NCBI GenBank assembly: GCA_945883675.1
Contig: CAMCYA010000007.1
Coordinates: forward strand, 1-39,583
Length of the DNA: 39,583 nt
Reading direction: 5' to 3'
DNA from: Bifidobacterium breve
Lineage (GTDB): Bacteria; Actinomycetota; Actinomycetes; Nanopelagicales; Nanopelagicaceae
Position numbers and translations under genes: made by a program. The notes under the pieces were generated by a model, which saw only the letters and a program-made list of their open reading frames with translations, had not been told where the DNA came from and did not search any database. Below are positions 25,026-32,804 of this stretch, one piece after another; positions within the stretch are counted from its first letter, which is position 1; every line of letters starts with the position of its first letter.

Positions 25026-25556
25026 ATGCGCTCACGTTCTGAGTCCCTCGAATTCGCACTCCTTGGACTGCTCTCACAAAGCCCACTACATGGCTATGAG
25101 CTGCGAAAGAGAATGGGCGCAATCTTTGGACCTTTTCGCGCCCTCTCATTTTCTGTTCTCTACCCACAGCTTCGTCGAATGATGGAGGCGGGTCTTATTG
25201 CAGAATCAACTGCTGAATCAACATCTCGCCGATCACGCATTGTCTATGCGATTACCGATCTAGGCGCTCGCAAATTTGCATCATTAACTGAATCAGTTAC
25301 CCCTGAAACTTGGGAAGATGAAGGATTTGAAATTCGTTTCGCATTTTTTGGACCTACCTCTGCAAAGAACAGAGTGAGAATTCTTGAGGGACGTCATCGT
25401 CGCCTTAAGGAGAAAGCAGAAATCCTACGAGGTGAACTCGAGAAGTCACCCGTTGGTATCGATAAATATCTAGAAGAGTGGCGACGTCACTCTCTGGAAT
25501 CAGCTGATCGAGAGATTGCTTGGCTGGAAGACATGATCAAAACCGAGAGGAAATAG
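25026..25556 (+). CDS. PadR-family transcriptional regulator
   Basis: A 176-residue winged-helix regulator. The N-terminal PadR domain (about 5-78) shows [35 protein letters not shown] and the wing segment [14 protein letters not shown] helical C-terminal dimerisation domain (about 95-175) is rich in Arg/Glu coiled-coil repeats. The ATG follows GGAAGGTAGG. It is co-transcribed with ino1, which begins 2 bases after the stop. The actinobacterial padR-ino1 pairing (Rv0047c-Rv0046c type) suggests it controls inositol phosphate synthesis through the upstream palindrome. Confidence 0.92.
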   Translation: MRSRSESLEFALLGLLSQSPLHGYELRKRMGAIFGPFRALSFSVLYPQLRRMMEAGLIAESTAESTSRRSRIVYAITDLGARKFASLTESVTPETWEDEGFEIRFAFFGPTSAKNRVRILEGRHRRLKEKAEILRGELEKSPVGIDKYLEEWRRHSLESADREIAWLEDMIKTERK

Positions 25557-25557
25557 A

Positions 25558-26655
25558 GTGAATATCACAACCGGTAAAGGCGACATCCGTGTTGCAATCG
25601 TTGGCGTAGGAAACTGCGCTAACTCATTAGTTCAAGGTGTCGAGTACTACAAAGACGCTGCAATAGATCAGGAGATTCCAGGTCTGATGCATGCTGTTGT
25701 AGGCGGATATCACATCTCCAGCGTTAAGTTTGTTGCAGCATTTGATGTGGATGCAAAGAAGGTAGGACTTGACCTCGCAGATGCAATATGGGCAAGTGAA
25801 AACAACACAATTAAATTTAGTAACGTATCTAAGACTGGCGTTCCAGTTCTTCGCGGAGTTACAAACGATGGCCTTGGAAAGTATTACAAGGAGACCATTA
25901 AAGAATCAGATGCACCAGCTGTGGATGTCGTAAAGGCGCTAAAGGATGAGGCTGTAGATGTTCTCATCTGTTACCTTCCTGTAGGTTCAGAAGTTGCTGC
26001 TAAGTACTACGCCCAATGCGCAATTGATGCAGGCTGTGCTTTTGTGAACGCACTACCTGTGTTTATCGCATCCGATCCAGTTTGGGAAAAGAAATTTGCT
26101 GATGCAGGCCTTCCAATCGTTGGAGATGACATTAAGAGCCAAGTTGGTGCGACTATCACTCACCGCATCATGGCTAAGTTATTCCAGGATCGTGGCGTTC
26201 ACCTTGATCGCACATACCAATTAAATGTTGGTGGAAATATGGACTTCAAGAACATGCTCGAGCGTGATCGTCTTGAATCTAAAAAAATCTCAAAGACTAA
26301 CTCTGTAACCTCGCAGTTAGATCACGACTTAGGTGAGAAGAATGTTCACATCGGACCTTCTGACTACATTCCTTGGTTGGATGATCGTAAGTGGGCCTAC
26401 GTTCGCCTCGAGGGCCGTGCTTTTGGTGATGTGCCACTCAACCTTGAATACAAGTTGGAAGTGTGGGATTCGCCAAACTCTGCAGGTGTGATTATTGATG
26501 CACTTCGTTGTGCAAAAATCGGTCTTGATCGCAAGATTGGGGGAGCGCTGCTCTCACCATCTAGCTATTTCATGAAGACTCCACCAACTCAATACACAGA
26601 TGAAGCAGCCCATAACAAGGTTGAAGATTTCATCGCCGGAAAGCTAGATCGATAA
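25558..26655 (+). CDS. ino1: inositol-3-phosphate synthase
   Basis: An NAD-dependent enzyme that converts glucose 6-phosphate to 1L-myo-inositol 3-phosphate, the entry to phosphatidylinositol, PIMs and mycothiol. The 365-residue length matches the mycobacterial enzyme. Motifs are the dinucleotide loop [42 protein letters not shown] and LNVGGNMDF. The start is GTG with GAGGAAA upstream, coupled to padR. A strong bidirectional terminator follows. Together with pimB it indicates an inositol-phospholipid-containing membrane. Confidence 0.96.
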   Translation: MNITTGKGDIRVAIVGVGNCANSLVQGVEYYKDAAIDQEIPGLMHAVVGGYHISSVKFVAAFDVDAKKVGLDLADAIWASENNTIKFSNVSKTGVPVLRGVTNDGLGKYYKETIKESDAPAVDVVKALKDEAVDVLICYLPVGSEVAAKYYAQCAIDAGCAFVNALPVFIASDPVWEKKFADAGLPIVGDDIKSQVGATITHRIMAKLFQDRGVHLDRTYQLNVGGNMDFKNMLERDRLESKKISKTNSVTSQLDHDLGEKNVHIGPSDYIPWLDDRKWAYVRLEGRAFGDVPLNLEYKLEVWDSPNSAGVIIDALRCAKIGLDRKIGGALLSPSSYFMKTPPTQYTDEAAHNKVEDFIAGKLDR

Positions 26656-26706
26656 TTACGAAAAATAGAGCATTCACCACTGCTTTATAAATTCCTCTCT
26701 AAAATG

Positions 26707-26738
26707 AAAAAGCCCCCGGCAGTACCCGGGGGCTTTTT
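26707..26738. terminator. bidirectional intrinsic terminator
   Basis: AAAAAGCCCCCGG and CCGGGGGCTTTTT form a perfect 13-base stem around a 6-base loop, flanked by A and T tracts. It serves ino1 on the plus strand and the convergent membrane-protein gene on the minus strand. Confidence 0.95.
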
Positions 26739-26765
26739 CTTTAAACACTCACGGAGAGTTGAGTG

Positions 26766-27344
26766 TTAAATCGTCGCCTCTACAGGAGTGCGACGAAGAT
26801 GCATGAAGCCCGCGATTGCAAGTAGCAGAAAGAGAAGCCCTGCTAAGAAAGATGCGATCGCTGCATATCCGGCGATTACTCCCATGGTTCCAAAGGCATA
26901 TGCCTGAAGTAGCATTCCGCGCAAAGTGTTTCCCATAAATAGAGTTTCACGAAGGTCTGCGTATTTTGTGATCGTTGCAACATCAGTGCTTCCACCGCGA
27001 ACTAATCCCATATATGTCCCTGATACTTCAGAGTAAGTCGAAGGCTTTCCTGTTACAGCTATAGCTGATCCTTTCATGTGTTCCCAGATATAGAGATCTG
27101 AGTAATCACGTGCCATTTCCCCGGTATTGACAGTTTTACCAGCCCATTTTTTCAGTTGATCCTTTGTGTCGGCAGGCAAACTCTCCTCTGCAGGGAATGC
27201 AATATTTTGATTTTCTAATTGAGTCTTCACGCTCTCATTTGCAAAAGATGCTCCAAAGTTGAGAAGCCCTGCAAATGTGAATAGAAGGACCGCTAGTCCA
27301 AGTCCTACGAATGAAACTATCTTGTCAAAAGTTCTACGATTCAT
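26766..27344 (-). CDS. actinobacterial membrane protein ('LigA-like' annotation type)
   Basis: From ATG 27344 this is a 192-residue protein with one N-terminal helix (about 10-32), an extracytoplasmic domain of about 100 residues (SFANESVKTQLENQNIAFP, AGKTVNTGEMARDYSDLYIW) and one or two C-terminal helices (about 138-180). The pattern matches a widespread actinobacterial family often misnamed 'aromatic ring-opening dioxygenase LigA'; nothing here looks like a dioxygenase. ATG 27344 is preferred to GTG 27362 because GGAGAAG sits 8-9 bases before it. The upstream region carries repeated GCACT motifs. Confidence 0.75.
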   Translation of the reverse strand: MNRRTFDKIVSFVGLGLAVLLFTFAGLLNFGASFANESVKTQLENQNIAFPAEESLPADTKDQLKKWAGKTVNTGEMARDYSDLYIWEHMKGSAIAVTGKPSTYSEVSGTYMGLVRGGSTDVATITKYADLRETLFMGNTLRGMLLQAYAFGTMGVIAGYAAIASFLAGLLFLLLAIAGFMHLRRTPVEATI

Positions 27345-27413
27345 TTTATTTCTCTTCTCCACTGCCTGTTTTTAGAAAATTGATCATTGCGATCAACACA
27401 GGCCATGTTTACT

Positions 27414-27486
27414 AGCACTAACAACCTTTATATTAAGATTCAGGTGGGGTTAGCACTCGCAAGCAGCTTCAAGAGTGCTTGCACTC
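27414..27486. repeat. cluster of GCACT repeats with overlapping hairpins
   Basis: Four copies of a GCACT core occur in 73 bases: 27414-27419, 27452-27458, 27473-27479 (inverted) and 27481-27486. AGCACTC/GAGTGCT (27452-27458 with 27473-27479), GCAAGCA/TGCTTGC (27459-27465 with 27476-27482) and GAGTGC-TT-GCACTC (27473-27486) are competing inverted repeats. The intergenic region 27345-27563 holds no gene I can support. It precedes the membrane-protein gene, so these may be regulator sites or a switching RNA. Confidence 0.45.
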
Positions 27487-27563
27487 AACAGCTGTCAGAG
27501 ATTACGCCGTAGAAATATACGCAGTAGAAGTATCAGAAATCCAAACTGTGTCTTTGGTCTAAA

Positions 27564-27959
27564 TTATTCTATGTGTCGGTTGCACATTGATTGGCCATCT
27601 GGACCTATCTCAAAGTGTCCGCAAGGCATATCTAATTTATCGAAGGCCTGGTCTCCATAGTGAGTGCGATATGCCAAGGCAAGTAAAACCCTCAAGTTTG
27701 TCTCGGGGTCAGATTTGATTCCATAAACCTGAGCACTTCGACTTACTGTATTTTCTATGACCTTTTCATTATGCGATGTCTGTGTGGCGATGGCTGAGTT
27801 TGATTTTCCTTCACAGACAAGTTCTAGGACTAATTTTTCAAATGGGGTCAGTTCTCTGGTTGAAATCGTGATGTCTCTAACCAATGCATTCGCCGCCTTT
27901 CCGCGTCCTTGGCAGTATGTTACTGTTTTTGCCCCGTGTAACCCCTTAAGATGGACCAA
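27564..27959 (-). CDS. small LuxR-type HTH protein with C-terminal Cys/His motif
   Basis: This protein of up to 131 residues has a central LuxR/GerE-type HTH (about 38-100): LTPFEKLVLELVCEGKSNSA and KVIENTVSRSAQVYGI. No receiver or sensor domain is present. The C terminus carries Cys113-x-His115 and Cys126-x2-His129 (PCGHFEIGPDGQSMCNRH), a possible metal or redox site. The TTG start at 27959 overlaps the divergent ATG. AAGATT ends 7 bases before it, which would make it leaderless; TTG 27884 is an alternative start. Role unknown; it may control either flanking unit. Confidence 0.68.
   Translation of the reverse strand: MVHLKGLHGAKTVTYCQGRGKAANALVRDITISTRELTPFEKLVLELVCEGKSNSAIATQTSHNEKVIENTVSRSAQVYGIKSDPETNLRVLLALAYRTHYGDQAFDKLDMPCGHFEIGPDGQSMCNRHIE
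27947..27952 (+). promoter_or_regulatory. leaderless -10 of enoyl-CoA hydratase operon
   Basis: TAAGAT followed by exactly 6 bases and ATG 27959. It lies inside the N-terminal codons of the divergent LuxR-type gene if that gene starts at TTG 27959. Confidence 0.6.
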
Positions 27960-28702
27960 TGAGTGAAATCTTGAGCAGGCAAGAGGGCAACATCCTGGTT
28001 TTAAGCTTTAACCGGCCCGAGAAGATGAATGCGCTGACCCGATCAATGTACGCAGGCTTAGCTACAGGTCTCAATGAAGCAGCTGGTGACTTCGGGATTC
28101 GAGCGGTGATCATCACGAGTGAAAGCCAACATTTCACGGCAGGCAATGACATCTCAGATTTCATGGACAACCCACCTACAAGTGAGAGTTCAGAAGTATC
28201 TCAGTTTCTTGAATCACTGCTTAATTTTCCAAAACCACTGATCGCTGCGGTAAAAGGCAACGCAATTGGTGTGGGTACAACGATGTTGCTTCACTGCGAT
28301 GTAGTTGTTGCAAGTCCTACGGCAAAGTTTTCCATGCCATTTGCATCTTTAGGATTAGTCCCAGAGGCAGGATCGAGTTTTCTTTTCCCACAGTTAGTTG
28401 GATATCAAAGGGCTGCTCGCATATTTATGACAGGGGAGAGCTTTGATGCACCCATGGCTGTTGAGATGGGTTTAGTTACTTCAATTGAAAATGATCCTTT
28501 GTCAGAGGCTATGAAAATTGCGCAACAAATTGCAGACCAGCCTCCTCAGGCAATAATAAATACAAAGGCACTTCTTAAAGCAAGATCACATGACGCCGTT
28601 GCGGCTGTCATGAAGGCCGAGTTTGAGATTTTTGCAATGGCGCTTCAATCTGATGAAGCTATGGAAGCATTCATGAAATTCATGTCTAAGAAGGGTAAGT
28701 AA
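27959..28702 (+). CDS. enoyl-CoA hydratase/isomerase family protein
   Basis: A crotonase-fold enzyme of 247 residues acting on enoyl-CoA. Motifs are SFNRPEKMNALTRSMY, the oxyanion-hole HFTAGNDISDF, NAIGVGTTMLLHCDVVVAS and FASLGLVPEAGSSFLFP with the acidic residue of the hydratase/isomerase site. Its stop overlaps the ATG of the SDR gene (TAATG), so the two probably work on the same acyl-CoA pathway, separate from the thiolase-fadB unit. Hydratase versus isomerase activity is not settled by sequence. Confidence 0.9.
   Translation: MSEILSRQEGNILVLSFNRPEKMNALTRSMYAGLATGLNEAAGDFGIRAVIITSESQHFTAGNDISDFMDNPPTSESSEVSQFLESLLNFPKPLIAAVKGNAIGVGTTMLLHCDVVVASPTAKFSMPFASLGLVPEAGSSFLFPQLVGYQRAARIFMTGESFDAPMAVEMGLVTSIENDPLSEAMKIAQQIADQPPQAIINTKALLKARSHDAVAAVMKAEFEIFAMALQSDEAMEAFMKFMSKKGK
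27967..27972 (-). promoter_or_regulatory. possible leaderless -10 of LuxR-type gene
   Basis: AAGATT on the minus strand, 7 bases before TTG 27959. It falls inside codons 3-5 of the enoyl-CoA hydratase gene. Confidence 0.35.
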
Positions 28703-29532
28703 TGTCTCTATCAGGAAAACGCATCTTTATAACTGGTGGCTCACGCGGAATCGGACTTGCAATTGCATTACGCGCTGCAGCCGATGGAGCATCTATAGCA
28801 ATTGCTGCTAAAACGGCAGATCCCAATCCAAAGCTACCCGGAACAATCTTTACTGCAGCTGCAGAGATAGAAGCAGCTGGTGGAAAGGCGCTTGCTCTTC
28901 AGTGCGATATTCGGGACGAAGTAGCGATAGAAGAGGCAATCAAGAAAACCGCGGATGCGTTCGGTGGGATCGATATCGTGATTAATAATGCCAGTGCAAT
29001 TAACCTAACTAAAACCGATCAAACTCCTGCAAAGCGATTTGATTTAATGTTTGATGTAAACGTTCGAGGCACTTTTCTTACTTCTCAAGCCGCACTACCT
29101 CATCTGCGCCAGTCAGCAAAGGTTGGAAGAAACCCACACATTCTCAATCTTTCACCTCCTCTTTCTATGAAACCAATTTGGTTTAAAAATCACGTGGCAT
29201 ACACGATGGCAAAATATGGAATGAGTATGTGCGTATTGGGAATGGCAGAGGAGTTCAAACGCGATGGGATTGCAGTCAATGCACTTTGGCCAAGAACTGT
29301 AATTGATACAGCAGCTCTCCAAATGATTCCTGGAATTGATGCCTTAGCTGGCCGTACCCCACAGATTCTTGCAGATGCGGCGCACATTATTTTAAATAGA
29401 GATGCGAAAGAGTGCACGGGCAATTTCTTTGTAGACGATCTACTTCTAGCAAGTGAAGGAATTACAGACCTAGAAAAGTACTCTGTCACACCCGGAACCA
29501 CTGATTTCCTACTCGATTTCTTCCTAGATTAA
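28702..29532 (+). CDS. short-chain dehydrogenase/reductase, HSDL2-like
   Basis: An NAD(P)-dependent oxidoreductase of 276 residues. It has the cofactor loop TGGSRGIGLAIAL, NNASAINL, the catalytic Ser in ILNLSPPL and Tyr-x3-Lys in AYTMAKYGMS. The segments NLSPPLS, GMAEEFKRDGIAVNALWPRT and CTGNFFVDD resemble HSDL2/citronellol-dehydrogenase-like SDRs involved in acyl or terpenoid alcohol oxidation. AAGGGT precedes the ATG. Its co-operonic hydratase supports a role in an acyl-CoA or isoprenoid degradation step. Confidence 0.88.
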   Translation: MSLSGKRIFITGGSRGIGLAIALRAAADGASIAIAAKTADPNPKLPGTIFTAAAEIEAAGGKALALQCDIRDEVAIEEAIKKTADAFGGIDIVINNASAINLTKTDQTPAKRFDLMFDVNVRGTFLTSQAALPHLRQSAKVGRNPHILNLSPPLSMKPIWFKNHVAYTMAKYGMSMCVLGMAEEFKRDGIAVNALWPRTVIDTAALQMIPGIDALAGRTPQILADAAHIILNRDAKECTGNFFVDDLLLASEGITDLEKYSVTPGTTDFLLDFFLD

Positions 29533-29535
29533 ACT
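29530..29535 (+). promoter_or_regulatory. leaderless -10 of copC-NCS1 operon
   Basis: TAAACT followed by exactly 6 bases and ATG 29542. It overlaps the stop codon of the SDR gene. Confidence 0.5.
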
Positions 29536-29541
29536 AAACAT

Positions 29542-30075
29542 ATGCGTAAATTATCTTTAACAGTTCTAGCTCTCTTGTGCCTAGTTTTATCTTCACCTAT
29601 CAGTTTCGCTCATGGCGAGATTGTCACTTCATATCCTTTAATGAATTCCACTTCATCGCCTGCTCCAACTCAGGTGTGGATTGAATTTGATGGAGAACTC
29701 CAACTCATAGATGGTGAAGTGATCAACACTCTTAAGGTCAAGGATTCAACTGGATTAGTTGTGAGCGCAGAAGATGCCGTCATAGAAGGTTCCAAGATTT
29801 CAACTCAGATATCCGACCAAAGCGTAGGGGGAGTATTCACAGTGGAGTACCGCATAGTTTCTGAAGATGGCCATCCTGTTGAAGGGAGCTACACATTCCA
29901 AGCTTCACCTGGTTTTGAAGCAACAGAAATGATTGAGCCGACAACGGTTGCTACTGAATCTGATGATCAATCAGAGTTCAGTTTCGGGGCCATAGTGATG
30001 TCAGTCTTTCTCGTTGTTTTCGCAGTTAGGTACTTCGTAAGAATGCGCAATGAGAAAAGGGATGAGAAAAAGTAG
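29542..30075 (+). CDS. CopC-like copper-binding protein with C-terminal membrane anchor
   Basis: This 177-residue exported protein has a signal peptide ending SFA|HGE, so His24 would become the N-terminal residue, the copper-brace ligand of CopC proteins. The Ig-like CopC domain (24-130) ends with YRIVSEDGHPVEGSYTF, carrying the second His. A linker rich in Thr/Ser/Glu leads to one membrane helix (about 147-166) and a basic cytoplasmic tail. No copD, copper ATPase or oxidase gene adjoins, so partners are not visible. It probably forms an operon with the NCS1 permease. Confidence 0.88.
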   Translation: MRKLSLTVLALLCLVLSSPISFAHGEIVTSYPLMNSTSSPAPTQVWIEFDGELQLIDGEVINTLKVKDSTGLVVSAEDAVIEGSKISTQISDQSVGGVFTVEYRIVSEDGHPVEGSYTFQASPGFEATEMIEPTTVATESDDQSEFSFGAIVMSVFLVVFAVRYFVRMRNEKRDEKK

Positions 30076-30077
30076 TA

Positions 30078-31499
30078 ATGCAAGGTTTTGATCTTGAGAT
30101 AAATGGTCCCAATGTAATTCAAGAGTCCGAAAGAAAAGGAAAGCCCAGTTCCTTGTTTTGGCCTTGGGCTGGGGCAAATGTCTCCTTGCTCGCACTCTCT
30201 TATGGTGCATTTTTCTTAGGCTTTGGTATTTCATTTAGACAGGCCACCGCCGCAGCGATCATTGGAACAGTTGGTTCATTCTTTTTGGTCGGACTTAGCT
30301 CCCTTGCAGGCAAACGCTCTAATGCACCCACAACGGTTTTAGTTCGTGCATCCTTTGGTGTTAAGGGGAGCATTGTTCCTGGATTTCTCTCCTATCTGGT
30401 TTTTGTTGGCTGGGAGACAGTTCTTGTATCACTTGCAACTTTGGCAACTGGAACAGTTTTTTCTAGGTTTACAGGCATTGATAACAATCTGGCGCTTATC
30501 CTGGGATTTTTTATTGCCGTTGGGTTAACAATGCTAGGTGGAGTCCTTGGATTTAACATGATTATGAGAATTCAAAAAATTCTTACAATCACTACGGTTG
30601 CTTTAACCACTGTATATATCGCTCTAACTTTCGACAATGTGAATTGGGAGACTGTTACCTCTATAAAGGATGGCACATCCCAAGCATTTATCGGAGCCGT
30701 AATTTTTGCTGTCACTGGAATCGGTTTAGGTTGGGTCAACTGTGCTGCAGACTATTCCCGCTATCTCCCGAGATCTGTCTCCGGTAAAGCTGTTGTAGGG
30801 TGGACAGTTTTTGGAGCTTCGGTAGTACCAATTCTTTTAGTCATTTATGGAACTGCGCTTTCGGCAAGTGATAGTGATTTGAGCGATGCAATTGCAAATG
30901 ATCCCATTGGCGCCTTAACAACGATTCTTCCATCCTGGTTCCTAATATTTTTTGCATTAATTGCGATTCTCGGTTTGGTAGGAGGAGCAATTCTGGATCT
31001 TTATTCATCGGGTTTAGCTTTGGTTTCAATCGGTGTCCCGATCAAACGCCATCAGGCGGCCTTGCTCGATTCAGTCATTATGTTAGTTGGCACGATTTAT
31101 GTCGTGTGGATTGCTAACAATTTCTTCTATCCATTCCAAGGCTTTCTAATAACGCTTGGTGTTCCGGTAGCGGTTTGGTCAGGAATTTTCGTTGCCGATG
31201 TCATTATGAGAAAAAAACCATACGATGAAAAGGCTTTGTTTGATAAGAACGGCATCTATGGTTCTGTTAACAAAGGTTCAATCTTTCTAATGGCACTTGG
31301 AACGTTTATTGGCTGGGGATTTGTTACGAATTCTTTTGCTTCATGGTTGCTCTGGCAAGGTTATTTAATGCCACTAATTGGAGGCAAAGAGGGGGCTTGG
31401 GCATATGCAAATGTCGGAGTTATCTTTGCATTACTCATTGGATTTTTGGGTCATGCTTTGCTGTCAAGAAAGTCAATCAGATCGCAAGAGCTTTCCTAA
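30078..31499 (+). CDS. NCS1-family nucleobase/allantoin/thiamine-type permease
   Basis: A 473-residue, about 12-helix symporter of the cytosine/purine/uracil/thiamine/allantoin family. It shows SLFWPWAGANVSLLALSYG at the first helix (SxxxxWxxxN-like), a VLVRASFGVKGS re-entrant segment, GLGWVNCAADYSRYLPRS (DYSRYLP is typical of NCS1), and AGIHP-free hydrophobic repeats to the end. Substrate is unknown; cytosine or purine uptake is the usual guess. It starts 2 bases after the copC-like gene. Confidence 0.88.
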   Translation: MQGFDLEINGPNVIQESERKGKPSSLFWPWAGANVSLLALSYGAFFLGFGISFRQATAAAIIGTVGSFFLVGLSSLAGKRSNAPTTVLVRASFGVKGSIVPGFLSYLVFVGWETVLVSLATLATGTVFSRFTGIDNNLALILGFFIAVGLTMLGGVLGFNMIMRIQKILTITTVALTTVYIALTFDNVNWETVTSIKDGTSQAFIGAVIFAVTGIGLGWVNCAADYSRYLPRSVSGKAVVGWTVFGASVVPILLVIYGTALSASDSDLSDAIANDPIGALTTILPSWFLIFFALIAILGLVGGAILDLYSSGLALVSIGVPIKRHQAALLDSVIMLVGTIYVVWIANNFFYPFQGFLITLGVPVAVWSGIFVADVIMRKKPYDEKALFDKNGIYGSVNKGSIFLMALGTFIGWGFVTNSFASWLLWQGYLMPLIGGKEGAWAYANVGVIFALLIGFLGHALLSRKSIRSQELS

Positions 31500-31536
31500 T
31501 AGCGATTATTGCCTGCCCATTCCAATCTCTGAGTGA

Positions 31537-31542
31537 TACTTT
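31537..31542 (+). promoter_or_regulatory. leaderless -10 of nhaA
   Basis: TACTTT followed by exactly 6 bases and ATG 31549. This supports the second Met over ATG 31543. Confidence 0.5.
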
Positions 31543-31548
31543 ATGGAC

Positions 31549-32745
31549 ATGAAACGCTCAATTAGGCCTTTAGGAGATTTTTTACACCGCGAATCTTCTG
31601 GTGGAGTACTGATTCTTGGTGCTTCCGCCTTAGGCCTAATTGTTGCAAATTCACCCGCCTCTAGTTCATATTTTTCTTTGCTGCAGATGCAGTTCACATG
31701 GGGCAGTGAATCGATTTATCTGAAGTTAACTATGCTCAAAGTCATTAATTATGTTTTGATGACTCTATTTTTCTTTGTTGTAGGTCTTGAGATAAAGCGT
31801 GAGTTAACTTCTGGGCATCTCTCTAGTTTCAAGAAAGCTGTCATGCCATTTGTCGCCGCTCTAGGCGGTATGGCAGTTCCTGCGTTGATCTATTTGCTAA
31901 TCGCAGGTGGCACGGCTCCAGGTGGCTGGGGGGTGGCTGTTGCCACCGACATTGCTTTAGCTGTTGGTCTACTGGCAATCATTGGAAGTAATGCACTGGC
32001 ATCGCTGCGAACTTTTTTACTTGCACTAGCGGTAATAGATGATATTGGCGCGATTCTAGTTATTGCATTTGTTTACTCAACGGGAATAGTTCCGGGTTGG
32101 ATCGCAGGTGCTCTGCTGATAGTGGCTTTGATTGCATTAATGAAGAAGTTCCAACTAAATCAAGTGTCACTGTACATACCCATGGGCGTCTTACTCTGGT
32201 ACTGCATGTATCGCGCAGGGATTCACCCGACTTTAGCTGGCGTAGTTCTTGGGATGATGACACCAAACATTCCTCGTAAAGGCACGGATTTGATTGATTC
32301 CGACGATCATGTGGTTTCAGTCATTGAATGGCTTGAGAATAAATTACATCCCTTTAGCAGTTTTCTCATTGTTCCCCTATTCGCATTTGCAAACACCGGA
32401 GTTCAGATTTCTCAGAGTTCGATTAGCGCAGCGATTAACTCACCAATTGCATGGGGTATTTTCTTTGGCCTTGTTGTTGGAAAGCCACTCGGAATAGTTG
32501 TTTCAAGTTGGAGTGCAAGGAGAGTTGGACTGGGAGAGTATCCAGAGGGTGCAAATACATTAAAGATTCTTGCTACCGGAAGTGCTGCTGGTATTGGCTT
32601 TACAGTTGCCATCTTTATTGCGAATTTGGCTTTTGACGAGCGCTCAACTCAAGAGTTGGCAATATTTGCAGTAATCATCGCATCACTTGTCAGTGGTGCC
32701 ATCAGTACTATTTTGTTCAAGTTACTAGGGCAAAAGACTCATTAA
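31549..32745 (+). CDS. nhaA: Na+/H+ antiporter NhaA
   Basis: NhaA exchanges external protons for cytoplasmic Na+ and regulates pH and salinity. The 398-residue, about 12-helix protein has FVVGLEIKRELTSGHLSS, TDIALAVGLLAIIG, the ion-binding Asp pair in AVIDDIGAILVIA, and PLFAFANTGVQIS. It starts MKRSIRPLGDFLHRESSGG from ATG 31549, chosen by the TACTTT-N6 geometry; ATG 31543 would only add two residues. A bidirectional terminator separates it from glnA. Confidence 0.95.
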   Translation: MKRSIRPLGDFLHRESSGGVLILGASALGLIVANSPASSSYFSLLQMQFTWGSESIYLKLTMLKVINYVLMTLFFFVVGLEIKRELTSGHLSSFKKAVMPFVAALGGMAVPALIYLLIAGGTAPGGWGVAVATDIALAVGLLAIIGSNALASLRTFLLALAVIDDIGAILVIAFVYSTGIVPGWIAGALLIVALIALMKKFQLNQVSLYIPMGVLLWYCMYRAGIHPTLAGVVLGMMTPNIPRKGTDLIDSDDHVVSVIEWLENKLHPFSSFLIVPLFAFANTGVQISQSSISAAINSPIAWGIFFGLVVGKPLGIVVSSWSARRVGLGEYPEGANTLKILATGSAAGIGFTVAIFIANLAFDERSTQELAIFAVIIASLVSGAISTILFKLLGQKTH

Positions 32746-32755
32746 TCTAAGGCAA

Positions 32756-32792
32756 AACAAAACCCGCCCTTTTGCAAGGAGCGGGTTTTGTT
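32756..32792. terminator. bidirectional intrinsic terminator
   Basis: Twelve-base arms (32756-32767 with 32781-32792) with core AAAACCCGC/GCGGGTTTT, plus an inner CCTT-TTGC-AAGG stem, lie between the convergent nhaA and glnA genes. A and T tracts flank it on both sides. Confidence 0.92.
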
Positions 32793-32804
32793 AGGCAGTA
32801 ATTT

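Noticed and set aside
24697-25182. Long plus-strand ORF through the nuclease-padR intergenic region
   Set aside because: It overlaps the nuclease and padR genes antisense or out of frame, crosses the operator, and its translation resembles no protein family.
27450-27481. CIRCE (HrcA) heat-shock operator, because TTAGCACTC is an exact half-site
   Set aside because: The inverted half is 14 bases away rather than 9, the right arm reads GAGTGCTTG, and no chaperone gene follows.
27475-27660. 61-residue plus-strand ORF beside the GCACT repeats
   Set aside because: It is antisense to the 3' end of the LuxR-type gene, has no promoter or ribosome-binding site, and the protein is low-complexity basic.
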